DNA of 64,000 nucleotides from assembly GCA_012960535.1 (NCBI GenBank), contig DUBB01000031.1, forward strand, positions 217,294 through 281,293. Direction: 5' to 3'. A model generated the notes under the pieces. That model ran no database searches. It saw only the letters and a program-made list of their open reading frames with translations, and was not told where the DNA came from. Both the position numbers and the translations under genes were made by a program. Below, in pieces: positions 6,812-15,941 of this stretch. Numbering within the stretch: position 1 is the first letter of the stretch; each line of letters opens with the position of its first letter. The DNA comes from Gammaproteobacteria bacterium. GTDB taxonomy: Bacteria; Pseudomonadota; Gammaproteobacteria; Pseudomonadales; Azotimanducaceae.

Positions 6812-8995
6812 ATGAAAATTGCATCACAAAGAGTATTGTCGGTCTTATGCTTTGTTAGTTTGAGCTGTTCGAGCTATGCAGCCATCATGGAGGAAGTGGT
6901 GGTTACTGCTCAAAAGCGGGAACAGAATGCCCAGGAAGTGGGTATCGCTATTAATGCCTTAACGGGTGACCAGATGGATCAGCTAGGCTATACAAATGCC
7001 CAGCAGGTCACCGCAATGGCAGCGGGTGTGTCTACCGTTCAACCCAACGGCGAGTCAAATTACTCGATCGCTATACGCGGTGTTGCCAATTCAGATTTCA
7101 CCACCAACGTGGAAAGCCCGGTGGCAGTTTATTTGGATGACGTTTATATCAGTCAAATGTCCGGAACCGGCTTCATGCTTTTCGATATGGATCGCGTGGA
7201 GATTCTCAAGGGCCCCCAGGGAACGCTGTACGGCCGCAACGCGACAGGCGGCCTGGCTCACTTCATTACAAAAAAACCCTCTGATGAACTGGAAGGCTAT
7301 GGACGAGTTACACTAGGAAGGTTTAACCAGTTTAAAGTGGAGGGTGCCGTCGGCGGCCCTTTATCGGACAACCTGAAAGGCAGGGTTTCATTTGCTAGCA
7401 ACAAACATGATCCGTACATCAACAATAGAATCGGCAAGGACCTGAACAACGGTAATGAACAATCCCTGCGACTTCAGTTACTTTGGGAACCGAGCGATAA
7501 TTTTGACGCTCTGTTCAACTATCGAATGATGGACCAGAACATTGATACCGGCTTCTTTGAACATGTCACATCCCTGGGTGAACCTGGAGAGTTAACGCCC
7601 GATCTGGAAAATTATATCCTGGGTTATATCGACACAGACAATGACATCTACGCGGGAGACTACGACGAGATTGGCTTTAACGATCTGGAAATCAGAGGTT
7701 ATTCCGCTACCATGAACTGGGATACTGAGAATTTTACGTTCACATCAATTTCCGATTATTCAACGGTAACACGGGAGTACATTGAGGACTCTGATGCCTC
7801 ACCAGCACCCGTGTTCTCATTTTATCTGAGTACTGATGCAGAACAGTTTTCCCAGGAATTTCGATTTACTGGAGGCAGCGACAATACGAACTGGGTCGCT
7901 GGTCTATACTATATGGATTTAGAGGTTAATGATGGCAATGGTGGCGAGAGCGAACCATTCTTTGACCCTGTCAGCGATACCCCCGCACTTTCTGGCATTG
8001 ACAATCCCTATACAACTACCAGTGAGTCAATCTCGGTCTACGGCCAGGTCGAATACGATTTATCTGACAGCCTTTCTGTGGTAGCCGGCTTGCGCTGGAT
8101 CAGTGAGGACAAAACGCACAGCTACCAAAATAATCTAGTGGACTACATAGATGGCTCAAAAAGACACAATGGTAACCCGAACGTCTGGTTTCAAATCGGC
8201 ACCTACGATGGTGCTCGCAAAGACAAGAAAATGGCCGGCCGATTAGGCCTGAACTGGGATTACAGTGATGATGTGTTGATTTATATGAGCTTCAACCGTG
8301 GCGTCAAAGCTGGCGGCTACAACGCTATGATTTTCCCGCCTGCAGAATATACTGATGAAGTCTTCAGCTACGATCCGGAGCAGCTAGATGCAATTGAGAT
8401 AGGCTTTAAGTCAAGATTAAGTGGTGGCCTCGCCCAGATCAACGCAACCTACTACTCCTATGATTACAAGAACCAGCAGGTGTTCCAGCTAATTGGCATC
8501 GATTCATACGTGCTCAATGCTGACTCGGAAGCCTCAGGCGGAGAAATTGAGCTCATAACGTCTCCTGTAGAAGGGCTTGAAATCATGCTGGGCGCCGCTT
8601 ACAACGATGTCGATGTTGATCTAGGTTTTGGTGGCCCCATGACCACAACGGTCAATTCACCCAAGTGGAACCAGAACATGCTTATTCGCTACGAATTTGA
8701 CTTAATGGGTGGAAAGCTTGCAATTCAGTATGATGCCCACCACAGATCCGAGCATTACTTTTCCATCACCCAGTTCCCAGCAGTAACAGAAGATGGCTAT
8801 ACATTACAAAACGCGGCTGTCAGCTTTACCAATAGTAGTGAGAAATGGGATGTAAGAGCGTATGTGCATAACCTGGGCGGTGAAGAATACCTGGTGCAGA
8901 CTTTTGACCTGTCTACCGAAGCTGTCATCGGTATGACTGAGCAGTATTACGGTCGCCCTCGCTGGGCCGGATTGACGCTGACGGTTAGTTTCTGA
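6812..8995 (+). CDS. TonB-dependent outer-membrane receptor
   Basis: The 727 residues have a signal peptide (about 1-23, ending SYA), a TonB box (EEVVVTA, residues 27-33), a plug domain with IRGV, VYLDDVYIS and RVEILKGPQGTLYGRNATGG, and a beta-barrel ending in a terminal Phe (LTVSF), as expected for outer-membrane insertion. The length and QGTLYGRN signature fit the large marine and sphingomonad-type receptor group. An AGGGGAG ribosome site precedes the ATG. It diverges from the amine dehydrogenase operon, so uptake of an amine-bearing compound is a reasonable guess. Specificity cannot be read from the sequence. Confidence 0.93.
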   Translation: MKIASQRVLSVLCFVSLSCSSYAAIMEEVVVTAQKREQNAQEVGIAINALTGDQMDQLGYTNAQQVTAMAAGVSTVQPNGESNYSIAIRGVANSDFTTNVESPVAVYLDDVYISQMSGTGFMLFDMDRVEILKGPQGTLYGRNATGGLAHFITKKPSDELEGYGRVTLGRFNQFKVEGAVGGPLSDNLKGRVSFASNKHDPYINNRIGKDLNNGNEQSLRLQLLWEPSDNFDALFNYRMMDQNIDTGFFEHVTSLGEPGELTPDLENYILGYIDTDNDIYAGDYDEIGFNDLEIRGYSATMNWDTENFTFTSISDYSTVTREYIEDSDASPAPVFSFYLSTDAEQFSQEFRFTGGSDNTNWVAGLYYMDLEVNDGNGGESEPFFDPVSDTPALSGIDNPYTTTSESISVYGQVEYDLSDSLSVVAGLRWISEDKTHSYQNNLVDYIDGSKRHNGNPNVWFQIGTYDGARKDKKMAGRLGLNWDYSDDVLIYMSFNRGVKAGGYNAMIFPPAEYTDEVFSYDPEQLDAIEIGFKSRLSGGLAQINATYYSYDYKNQQVFQLIGIDSYVLNADSEASGGEIELITSPVEGLEIMLGAAYNDVDVDLGFGGPMTTTVNSPKWNQNMLIRYEFDLMGGKLAIQYDAHHRSEHYFSITQFPAVTEDGYTLQNAAVSFTNSSEKWDVRAYVHNLGGEEYLVQTFDLSTEAVIGMTEQYYGRPRWAGLTLTVSF

Positions 8996-9000
8996 TTCAT

Positions 9001-9025
9001 TGCAGGGGGCAGCATGCCCCCTGCA
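9001..9025. terminator. Bidirectional hairpin between convergent genes
   Basis: A perfect 11-bp inverted repeat, TGCAGGGGGCA (9001-9011) and TGCCCCCTGCA (9015-9025), has a three-base loop. It lies exactly between the stops of the TonB receptor and the convergent symporter. There is no clear T-run, so it may act as a transcript-end stabiliser or a Rho-assisted stop rather than a classical intrinsic terminator. Confidence 0.7.
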
Positions 9026-9029
9026 GATT

Positions 9030-10511
9030 TCACCCTGGGTAGGGCCTGCTCTCTAACCCCGCAGGAAGCTTACGGGCGCAATCCAAAACTGCCATTTCTT
9101 GTTCAGAGGCCGGTGACTTAATACTAATCACCACCATAATAATCAGACTCATAGCCAAACCAGCAAATACCTCACTGATAAATAGATGTGTGCCGAACAG
9201 GCCATTAACCAGATAAACCGTAACCGCTGAAAGAGTGCCAGTTAGCATTGCAGCAACAGCACCTTCCGCACTGGCCCGCCGCCATAACATACCCAGGAAA
9301 AGCGGCACAAAAAACCCGGAAGCCAGAAGCGACGCAGACAGGACCACTAACCAGAAAATTCCCAAGGGTTGTATAGCCGCGATCAGCCAGGTAGCAACAC
9401 CGACCATCAATACCCCGGCTCTTGCTCCATACATCGGCGTAAACCAGCCTGGCATGGGTAATCGCTGAAGAACCTGCCGGGAAACAGTTTGACCTGCAAT
9501 CAGCAGCACCGTTGAGCAGGTAGACAGCGCCGCTGACGCAATACCCGCCAGGGCCAAAGCACCGACTAACACTGGGAAATGATTGACAGCCATAACGACA
9601 TAGTAGTATGCCCCGGATTCCAACTCAGGCTCGAGAATACGACCGGCCAGACCCAGCGGAATGGTCGCGGTATAGATGAAAAGTGTCAGGCCCACACAAA
9701 TGGGCAATGAAATAACGATATCTCTTTCGGTGCGCGCAGCAAGAAATCTCGATACCAGGTGGGGCTGCACCGGAATAGCAAACAACCAGACCAGCTGGCC
9801 GAGCACGGCAAACCAGGGCAGTCCAGGCGTGGTCCACTCAAAAATCTCGGGCAACCGGCTTATTCTCTGCCAACCAACGTTCACCTCACCTTCGCCTGCA
9901 GCAGAGAGAGCCATCGGCACAGCAACCAACAGGCCAACAAGCAAAATAATGAACTGAACACCATCAGCGCGAATAACCCCCAACATCCCACCCAGCAAAG
10001 TGTAGGAAACCACAACCAGACTGATTGCCAGCAGTGAACCTCCATAAGACACGTCCAGCAGCACGGAGATAATGCTTGCCAGGGCAATGAACTGAGCAAT
10101 CAGTACCGGTATGTAGGCAAAAACAATGATAATGGAACTGACTGATCTGATCAGTTCTCCCTGTCGCCTGAATCGATGATAAAAAAGGTCGGTAAGATCC
10201 ATTATTTCATAGCGATCAGACAGCCGTCGAATCCAAATCGCAACAAAACCAATGCATAGCAGGTAACCAATACAGGTCGGAAAATAAGCCGCCCACATCG
10301 CATAACCATTTTGTCCGCTTGCATTTGTCGCGCCCAGAAACAGACCGGCACTGACGTTAGAAGCCATAAAAGTCCCCACCAGCATATACCAGGGCATCCG
10401 CCCGGCGGCGGAATAGTAGTCCCGGGTATCCTTGACGCTCCGGCTGGAATAAGCACCTATAGCCAGGCTAACCAGCAACAGACTCACCAGTGATAGGGTA
10501 AGGGCATCCAC
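9030..10511 (-). CDS. Sodium/solute symporter family (SSS) transporter
   Basis: The 493-residue inner-membrane protein has about 13 hydrophobic spans. It has SSS-family features: the N-terminal SLAIGAYSSRSVKDTRDYYSA region, the FMASNVSAGLFLGATNA helix and AGIASAALSTCSTVLLIAGQTVSRQ further on. The start is GTG at 10511, sharing its G with the TAG stop of the small upstream gene (TAGTG), so it is translationally coupled. The family imports small carboxylates, amino acids, sugars and similar solutes with sodium. It ends convergent to the TonB receptor and is not in the amine dehydrogenase transcript, but it could move a substrate or oxidation product across the inner membrane. Confidence 0.9.
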   Translation of the reverse strand: MDALTLSLVSLLLVSLAIGAYSSRSVKDTRDYYSAAGRMPWYMLVGTFMASNVSAGLFLGATNASGQNGYAMWAAYFPTCIGYLLCIGFVAIWIRRLSDRYEIMDLTDLFYHRFRRQGELIRSVSSIIIVFAYIPVLIAQFIALASIISVLLDVSYGGSLLAISLVVVSYTLLGGMLGVIRADGVQFIILLVGLLVAVPMALSAAGEGEVNVGWQRISRLPEIFEWTTPGLPWFAVLGQLVWLFAIPVQPHLVSRFLAARTERDIVISLPICVGLTLFIYTATIPLGLAGRILEPELESGAYYYVVMAVNHFPVLVGALALAGIASAALSTCSTVLLIAGQTVSRQVLQRLPMPGWFTPMYGARAGVLMVGVATWLIAAIQPLGIFWLVVLSASLLASGFFVPLFLGMLWRRASAEGAVAAMLTGTLSAVTVYLVNGLFGTHLFISEVFAGLAMSLIIMVVISIKSPASEQEMAVLDCARKLPAGLESRPYPG

Positions 10512-10669
10512 TAATTGACCGGCTTCTGGTTATCTTGCTCACTGACGGCAATTTGCCTTAGCCTGATATAGCACAGCACCATTGACAGAAATATCACGCC
10601 TAGCCAGATCAGCAGCTCCAGTTGCAACTGCCAATCAATACGAGCCCATGGAATAAATGCTTCCAACAT
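10511..10669 (-). CDS. Small single-span membrane protein coupled to the SSS transporter
   Basis: A 52-residue product starts at the ATG at 10669, which has a good GGGGAG site. It has an amphipathic N-terminus, one hydrophobic span (about residues 18-36, LELLIWLGVIFLSMVLCY) and a polar, charged tail. Its stop overlaps the GTG of the transporter by one base, so the two are made together. Small membrane proteins encoded just before SSS transporters (for example DUF485 or DUF3311 types) are known as partners; I cannot assign this one to a named family. Tight coupling, a clear ribosome site and a membrane span make it a credible gene despite its size. Confidence 0.68.
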   Translation of the reverse strand: MLEAFIPWARIDWQLQLELLIWLGVIFLSMVLCYIRLRQIAVSEQDNQKPVN

Positions 10670-10784
10670 CACTTAACTCCCCTTCCCACAGCATTAATAA
10701 TGAAGACGGCTAGCTATCCTTAATCTGCAGCTGCAAACACCACCCATTCGCAAAGCAGCCTCATAAAAAGCTGCTGGCAATCTA

Positions 10785-10814
10785 TCGTAAACGATTCCAA
10801 TAGTACGTTTACGA
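10785..10814. promoter_or_regulatory. Inverted repeat TCGTAAACG-N12-CGTTTACGA
   Basis: A perfect 9-bp inverted repeat with a 12-base spacer sits in the roughly 300-bp gap (10670-10970) between the symporter unit (leftward) and the lipoprotein gene (rightward). Position and symmetry suit an operator for a dimeric regulator. There is no T-run, so it is not a terminator. The rest of the gap shows nothing I can name. Confidence 0.4.
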
Positions 10815-10970
10815 ACCCGCAAGGGGCAATAGCAAGTGACTAGCTGCACCTACTCGACAACGAGTTAACCGTGCCCGGTTATCCATTTGCAGTTCTTTTT
10901 AACATACTTCTCACTTAAGCTAGAGCAGATGAGAGCCTGGCTTGATGGCAAACCCGAAAATCCCGATACT

Positions 10971-12632
10971 ATGCGTCGATTCCACCGCTTTGCCTTGTTA
11001 TTTCCGCTGATACTGCTTGCCGCTTGTGGCGGAAAGCACTCTTCAGTCTCAGAGGCCACCATCACCAACTCCAACCCAACGACCACGGAACCCATCATGC
11101 TGGATATACTGGATCGCATTCCGGCAGAAAACTCAACCATAAGCCCGAAGTATTCTTCCATGAACATAGTCCATACTGGACAGGCTGGTATGACTTTTAC
11201 CTACTCAGGAGACTGTCAACCCGACGGCCAGGCAATACGAAGGTCGCTGACGGAACTTAACGATCAGAACATTGATCAGATAATCGATCACAAAATAACC
11301 TGTGCTGAAATCAAAGAACTGACTGATTACACAGCCCGGATCACTGCCACTGGAACCGATAGCGCAGCATACAAAGGAGAATTGGCCTTCTCCACCGGTA
11401 GCAAAAGCAATGCCAGCCCAGTTTCAGTACTGAATACCGTGCTCACAGCCAGGGAATCAATTGACGCACTGTTCAACACCTACCTCGAAGAGGTCTTGGT
11501 GGATAAACTGAACCCGCCCGCCATAGTGAAACCCTTGGTTGCCGACATTATCAGTGAACTGACCCAGGCAAACTGGCAACATCTGGACAACCCGATAGCG
11601 ACCTATCGTGTTATTTCCCAGCAGATCGCGTACCAGTCGAGAACCCCTGCAGGCTTAACATCAGCAGACCTGACCGGGCTGGTCGCTATGCCGGCAACCG
11701 ACGATGGGCCTTTTCAGCAAAGAAACCGGGTTGTCGTGTTAACTCACGCAACCGGTTCAACGCCAGGTGACCTTGACAGTACAGATGCCTGGTACATCCT
11801 GGCTAATCTTATTGCATCCCAGGGCTATCTAGTTATCGCACCCGACAACTGGGGACGCGGTGGTACTTCTGGCCAGCCTGAGACCTACCTCATGAATAAC
11901 AGAACCTCAAACAATGCTCTGGACATGATCCTGGCCATCCTGGCCGCTGACGACTACAGCGAGTTTCACAATCAGGGCTTAAAGACAGAGCTCACTATCA
12001 TTGGTTATTCCCAGGGAGGTCATAGCGCTATCGGGCTCTGGCAGTCAATACTGACTAGTTCTCACAATCTCAATGTCAAAGAAGTCTATGCAGGCGGTGC
12101 CCCCTATAATCTCTATCAGACTTTCAAAGGTGTGCTCGCGCACCTTGATAACAACTGCAATGAAGATGCTTACTGTCGTTTTGTCGATGCCGAAACAACT
12201 GTCCCCTATGCTGTCAACAGGATTCTACCGGGACTGCTCGGCTACCTGGAAACTGGCTTCAGCGAGACAGATCTGATCCAGGGAAATAGTCTGAGTTCAG
12301 AACTGATAGTAGGTTTTCTTCGGGACGATGCGGAGTATGACTCGCTAAAATCTCTACTCCAGCTGAATAGTTTTACCAATATAGTTGATCCAATAGCCGC
12401 AAACGACACCTTAGTTCATCTTTATCATTCCCCCTTTGATCGCCTCGTTCCGTCGGAAAATACCGCTGAATTAACCCGCCTGCTGGAAGGCACTGTCAAC
12501 CTCGTGTCACATGAGAACCAATGTAACTCCACCAGCTATGAGCTCCTCTTTAACACCACTGATAAAGTCGGCGTTGGGCACACGTTGTGTGGCCTTACTG
12601 TGATTGATGAAGCGCTCGCGGGGCTCCAGTAA
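10971..12632 (+). CDS. Alpha/beta-hydrolase lipoprotein (lipase/esterase-like)
   Basis: I choose the ATG at 10971 because it gives a textbook lipoprotein signal with lipobox LLAAC (Cys19). An in-frame ATG at 10887 would bury this signal behind 28 residues. The mature 553-residue product begins with an Ig-like or carrier region. A hydrolase domain follows, with VVLTHATGS, APDNWGRGG and the nucleophile elbow GYSQGG (Ser347), and a C-terminal VGHTLCG that may carry the catalytic His. It resembles secreted triacylglycerol or polyester hydrolases. It is expected to be membrane-anchored outside the cytoplasm. It stands alone, with the symporter diverging upstream. Confidence 0.82.
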   Translation: MRRFHRFALLFPLILLAACGGKHSSVSEATITNSNPTTTEPIMLDILDRIPAENSTISPKYSSMNIVHTGQAGMTFTYSGDCQPDGQAIRRSLTELNDQNIDQIIDHKITCAEIKELTDYTARITATGTDSAAYKGELAFSTGSKSNASPVSVLNTVLTARESIDALFNTYLEEVLVDKLNPPAIVKPLVADIISELTQANWQHLDNPIATYRVISQQIAYQSRTPAGLTSADLTGLVAMPATDDGPFQQRNRVVVLTHATGSTPGDLDSTDAWYILANLIASQGYLVIAPDNWGRGGTSGQPETYLMNNRTSNNALDMILAILAADDYSEFHNQGLKTELTIIGYSQGGHSAIGLWQSILTSSHNLNVKEVYAGGAPYNLYQTFKGVLAHLDNNCNEDAYCRFVDAETTVPYAVNRILPGLLGYLETGFSETDLIQGNSLSSELIVGFLRDDAEYDSLKSLLQLNSFTNIVDPIAANDTLVHLYHSPFDRLVPSENTAELTRLLEGTVNLVSHENQCNSTSYELLFNTTDKVGVGHTLCGLTVIDEALAGLQ

Positions 12633-12807
12633 ACCTGCCTTACAAAAAGCCGCAGCATTATAATAAGCCTTGATGCGCCTGCAGGGCCGACCAGACGCGT
12701 CGCTTGAGTGATCTCAAAGGGTGCCCATGACAATCGTGGCCGTTGAACCCTGATGCACACATTTAGTTAGAAAACAATTGCAGTTACTTCAACTATAGTG
12801 AAACCTG

Positions 12808-12841
12808 TTCCTGAAAGGACATCGTAGAGGAGTTTCAGGAA
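12808..12841 (+). promoter_or_regulatory. Leader hairpin with the ribosome site in its loop
   Basis: A perfect 9-bp inverted repeat, TTCCTGAAA (12808-12816) and TTTCAGGAA (12833-12841), ends one base before the ATG of the racemase-like gene. The 16-base loop contains the only ribosome-binding sequence (GAGGAG). Folding would expose or block the site at the start codon, so post-transcriptional control is possible. It could also be an operator. Confidence 0.4.
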
Positions 12842-12842
12842 A

Positions 12843-13616
12843 ATGAAATTATGGTATCAAAGTTATGTGGATTATGAGCACGGAGAATCTTACTGGGATG
12901 CGTTACGAATCCATCTGGATCAGTCCTGTGCGCCGGGCACGACAATCGATATTAAAGGAATTACGCCCTTCGACAGCTACGCGCATCCGTTAGTCGAGTT
13001 TCGCTGTGCCCGAGAAATGATTTGCAACGCGATACAGGCAGAGCGCGAAGGCTATGATGCATTCATCGTTGGTCACTTTCAGGATGCCGGATTGTACGAA
13101 GCCAGAGCAGTTGTGGATATTCCAGTCATAGCCTTAGGCGAAGCCTCAATGCTATACAGTTTACAACTCGGCCAGAGATTAGGCATTGTTACCATTAATC
13201 CTCGCTTCATTCCCTGGTTTCATCATCAGATTAATAAATACGGGCTACGCGAACGGGTGACAGGCGTTCATGCCATGACATTTGAACCCGGTCAGATTCT
13301 GGAGGCATACACATCCGCTGAAAAAGCCGAACAGGTTCGAATACTATTTGAAAAACAGGGCAAACCTTTGATTGAGGCTGGCGTAGACATACTTATTCCT
13401 GGGGGGGGTATTCCAATGCTGCTGTTTTCAAAGATATTCAATCATGCTATCGCTTCAGCACCGGTAATCAACGGTATTCCTATCACGGTGAAGATGGCGG
13501 AAATGGCAATCAGTTTAAAGCGGCAAACAGGCCAGGGAGTCAGTCGTGCATCTGATTATGCCAAAGCGCCAGAGCATATCATCGAGGAATTCCTTGCCCA
13601 TCCAAAAGGCCTTTAA
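12843..13616 (+). CDS. Asp/Glu/hydantoin racemase-fold protein lacking both family cysteines
   Basis: The 257 residues keep the overall pattern of the hydantoin/allantoin racemase and arylmalonate decarboxylase superfamily: an N-terminal beta-strand, a conserved region before a FIVGHFQDAGLYEAR segment, LGEASMLYSLQLGQRLGIVT, and DILIPGGGIPM near the C-terminus. In hydantoin racemases these two places carry catalytic cysteines (CFGDPG-like and LGCAGM-like, from memory). Here they are His78 and a glycine run at about 186-188. A standard two-cysteine racemase reaction is therefore unlikely. It may act as a different isomerase or lyase, or bind a ligand. It converges on a GST gene. Confidence 0.75.
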   Translation: MKLWYQSYVDYEHGESYWDALRIHLDQSCAPGTTIDIKGITPFDSYAHPLVEFRCAREMICNAIQAEREGYDAFIVGHFQDAGLYEARAVVDIPVIALGEASMLYSLQLGQRLGIVTINPRFIPWFHHQINKYGLRERVTGVHAMTFEPGQILEAYTSAEKAEQVRILFEKQGKPLIEAGVDILIPGGGIPMLLFSKIFNHAIASAPVINGIPITVKMAEMAISLKRQTGQGVSRASDYAKAPEHIIEEFLAHPKGL

Positions 13617-13671
13617 CGGGCCTTCTGTCAAAAAATAAGATAAAGACATTGTTAAATCACTGTACAAGCAA

Positions 13672-14409
13672 CTAAACATCGGTGGGCAAACGATTATTGG
13701 AGGCAATACCAGCACCATTTTTTCTGTATTGGGCTTTCCTCTCCTCACTGAACTGGTCAATCTCCTCGCTTGGCACACCGAATGAGATACCACGTTCAAC
13801 GCCGGGTCTTGCCCGGACTCGCCGCACCCACTCCAGCACACGAGGTTTACTGGTGATATCAACCTTGGACCATTTCCATGAGCGTACCCAGCACCAGACC
13901 GAAATATCAGCCACCGTAAAACTATCCCCGCAGATATAATCATGCGCTTGCAATTGTCGGTCCAGCACGGCTACCAGTCGCAGTGCCTCTCTGCCAAATC
14001 TCTCGATCGGATGGGCTTTTTGCTCTTCCGTGGCATCAGCGATATATCGGGTATAACTTAATTTATTACCAAAAATAGGGCCAATATTAGCGGCCTGCCA
14101 GTAGAGCCAGGGAATCACGCGCCAACGGGCTTCACCCTGCGGAAACAAGCCTGTCGGAAAAGTTTCTCCCAGATACTGCAGGATGGCGCAGCTTTCCATG
14201 AGCGCTATGCCATTATGCACCAGCGCTGGTATCTTCTGGTTTGGACAAATCGTAGTAAAGGCTTCCGAAAACTGCTCACCTCTGGACAAATCGATGCTGT
14301 GCATATTAGTTTCAGGCAGGTCCACACCGGCTTCAAGAAGCTCTTCGATCATTATCGAGATTTTCCACCCGTTGGGAGTTGCAGCTGTATAAACGTCAAG
14401 ACTCATCAT
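13672..14409 (-). CDS. Glutathione S-transferase family protein
   Basis: From the ATG at 14409 (or the adjacent one at 14406) the product has about 245 residues. It has a thioredoxin-like N-domain (DVYTAATPNGWKISIMIEE, NQKIPALVHNG, LMESCAILQYLGE with the Glu-Ser glutathione site) and an all-helical C-domain ending in DSFTVADISVWCW and PGVERG. The pattern is closest to the YghU/YfcG (Nu) class. The longer frame to 14454 adds a non-family leader. It is the last gene of a possible leftward set with DUF1330, a luciferase-like monooxygenase and an NTF2-like protein. Its role could be detoxifying or cleaving products made by those enzymes. Confidence 0.88.
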   Translation of the reverse strand: MMSLDVYTAATPNGWKISIMIEELLEAGVDLPETNMHSIDLSRGEQFSEAFTTICPNQKIPALVHNGIALMESCAILQYLGETFPTGLFPQGEARWRVIPWLYWQAANIGPIFGNKLSYTRYIADATEEQKAHPIERFGREALRLVAVLDRQLQAHDYICGDSFTVADISVWCWVRSWKWSKVDITSKPRVLEWVRRVRARPGVERGISFGVPSEEIDQFSEERKAQYRKNGAGIASNNRLPTDV

Positions 14410-14484
14410 CGATTCCAGCAACCATGTAGTTGAAATCTTACCTCGATTCCCCACTCAGAATTCGCTTTTCAAAAACCCTATTTA

Positions 14485-14766
14485 TTAATCGCCACCGAGC
14501 ACAAAAATGGCATCCAGAGCCTGTTCTCTGATAGGCACCAGCGCCTGGTATTCGGCAGAATCAAAAAATCCCCTTGCTGCCTGCCTATCGGGGAATTCAA
14601 TGACCACCAGCATTTTATGAGGCGACTGACCTACAAGCACTTCAGCCGGACTGCGATTGACAATGGCACCACCATGATCAGCAATGACTTTGCCCGCCTT
14701 ACCAGCATATTCTGCCATCTTATCCTGATCCAAAATCGTGCCATTAACACAAATATAGCCGCTCAT
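14485..14766 (-). CDS. DUF1330 family protein
   Basis: The 93 residues match the DUF1330 pattern: GYICVNGTILD near the start, VLVGQSPHKMLVVIEFPD in the middle and SAEYQALVPIREQAL near the end. The family adopts a dimeric alpha/beta-barrel fold and has no established reaction. An AAGGAT ribosome site precedes the ATG. Its place between a GST and a luciferase-like monooxygenase suggests a catabolic accessory role, which is an inference from context only. Confidence 0.88.
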   Translation of the reverse strand: MSGYICVNGTILDQDKMAEYAGKAGKVIADHGGAIVNRSPAEVLVGQSPHKMLVVIEFPDRQAARGFFDSAEYQALVPIREQALDAIFVLGGD

Positions 14767-14900
14767 AGTTTTATCCTTTTCTTATGCGTTTGTTATGATC
14801 TCATATTACGAGTCTTGTAATGATCTAAACAATGATTTATGCCGGTAGTGACTCATTCACCGGGAAAAGCAAACAGCTGATCAGCCGGCACCGATATTCA

Positions 14901-15941
14901 CTATGCCAACTTACGCACTTCAGGCAGCACATGTTGACCATATAGTTCAAGCGACTGCATCACCCGAGGCCAGGGCTGACCGCCGTAATCTCCCTGATAA
15001 ATAAAACGATCACATCCCGACATTTCACATAACTGGGCAATTTTGTCTAACACCTGCTGGGGGCTGCCTACCGCAATCACGCATTCCTGAGCACCCAGAT
15101 TTGTGATTCTAGGGGGTAATTCAACGTCCTTTTCAGCCATATCAAAGCGTTTTGAAAAAACCCACCGCTGAAAGTTAAACTGGTATTGCGCCAGGTGTTT
15201 TCGTGCGGCCTGGGAGGATTCCGCTATATGGCAGTGGGCCAACAGGGTGATCTTTGGCTGATGGCTGTGACCGCATTTTTCCCACTCCTGGTGGTAGCGC
15301 GATACCATCGGTTTTAACTGCTCCAGATCAAAAGCCAAACCAGTCAAAACCAGATTCAGCCCCAGTTTTGCGGGCACTATGGTTGCCTCCGGGTTACTAC
15401 AAGATACATAAACCGGCGGATGGGGTTGTTGAACTGGGCGAGGTTGCAATGTTATTCCTGCCAGAGGGGCTCGAAACTGGCCATGCCAATGCAAATCACG
15501 CTCTGTCCACAGCCTTAACAACAGCTCTAAACCCTCCTGCTGACGCGTTGCCGCATCTGCAGCATTCTGGCCGAAGTGTTGGTAAACCTTTGGCTCAACG
15601 CCCTTACCAACCCACATTTCAGCGCGCCCGTCGGATATGACATCAAGCGTTGCAAAATCTTCTGCCAAACGAACCGGATCATGATGAGGAAGCAGGGTGA
15701 CCCCTGTTGCCAGCCTGACTTTTTCCGTTTTTGCTGCAAACCAGGCCAGGAATAGCTGCGGTACTGACATAATAAAATCACTGAAGTGGTGCTCACCGAC
15801 CACAATAGTATCAAAGCCGAGGGGTTCAGCCCGGGAAAGATATTCAAAAATATTGCTGTGTCTTTCTTCCTGTGAAGTGCGCTGCCCCGTCAATGGATCG
15901 GCAACATGATCACCCAGTGTACACAAACCTTGTTGCATCAT
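14901..15941 (-). CDS. Luciferase-like (LLM class) flavin-dependent monooxygenase
   Basis: The 346-residue TIM-barrel protein of the bacterial luciferase-like family has GFDTIVVGEHHFSDF, VRLATGVTLLPHHDPVRLAEDFATLD, AEMWVGKGVEPKVY, WHGQF..PL and VAVGSPQQVLDKIAQL-like blocks. Such enzymes use reduced FMN or F420 to insert oxygen or oxidise substrates. The first codon overlaps the stop of the upstream NTF2-like gene (ATGA), so the two are co-translated; a second Met follows at once. The substrate is unknown, and no dedicated flavin reductase is seen in the window. Confidence 0.88.
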   Translation of the reverse strand: MMQQGLCTLGDHVADPLTGQRTSQEERHSNIFEYLSRAEPLGFDTIVVGEHHFSDFIMSVPQLFLAWFAAKTEKVRLATGVTLLPHHDPVRLAEDFATLDVISDGRAEMWVGKGVEPKVYQHFGQNAADAATRQQEGLELLLRLWTERDLHWHGQFRAPLAGITLQPRPVQQPHPPVYVSCSNPEATIVPAKLGLNLVLTGLAFDLEQLKPMVSRYHQEWEKCGHSHQPKITLLAHCHIAESSQAARKHLAQYQFNFQRWVFSKRFDMAEKDVELPPRITNLGAQECVIAVGSPQQVLDKIAQLCEMSGCDRFIYQGDYGGQPWPRVMQSLELYGQHVLPEVRKLA

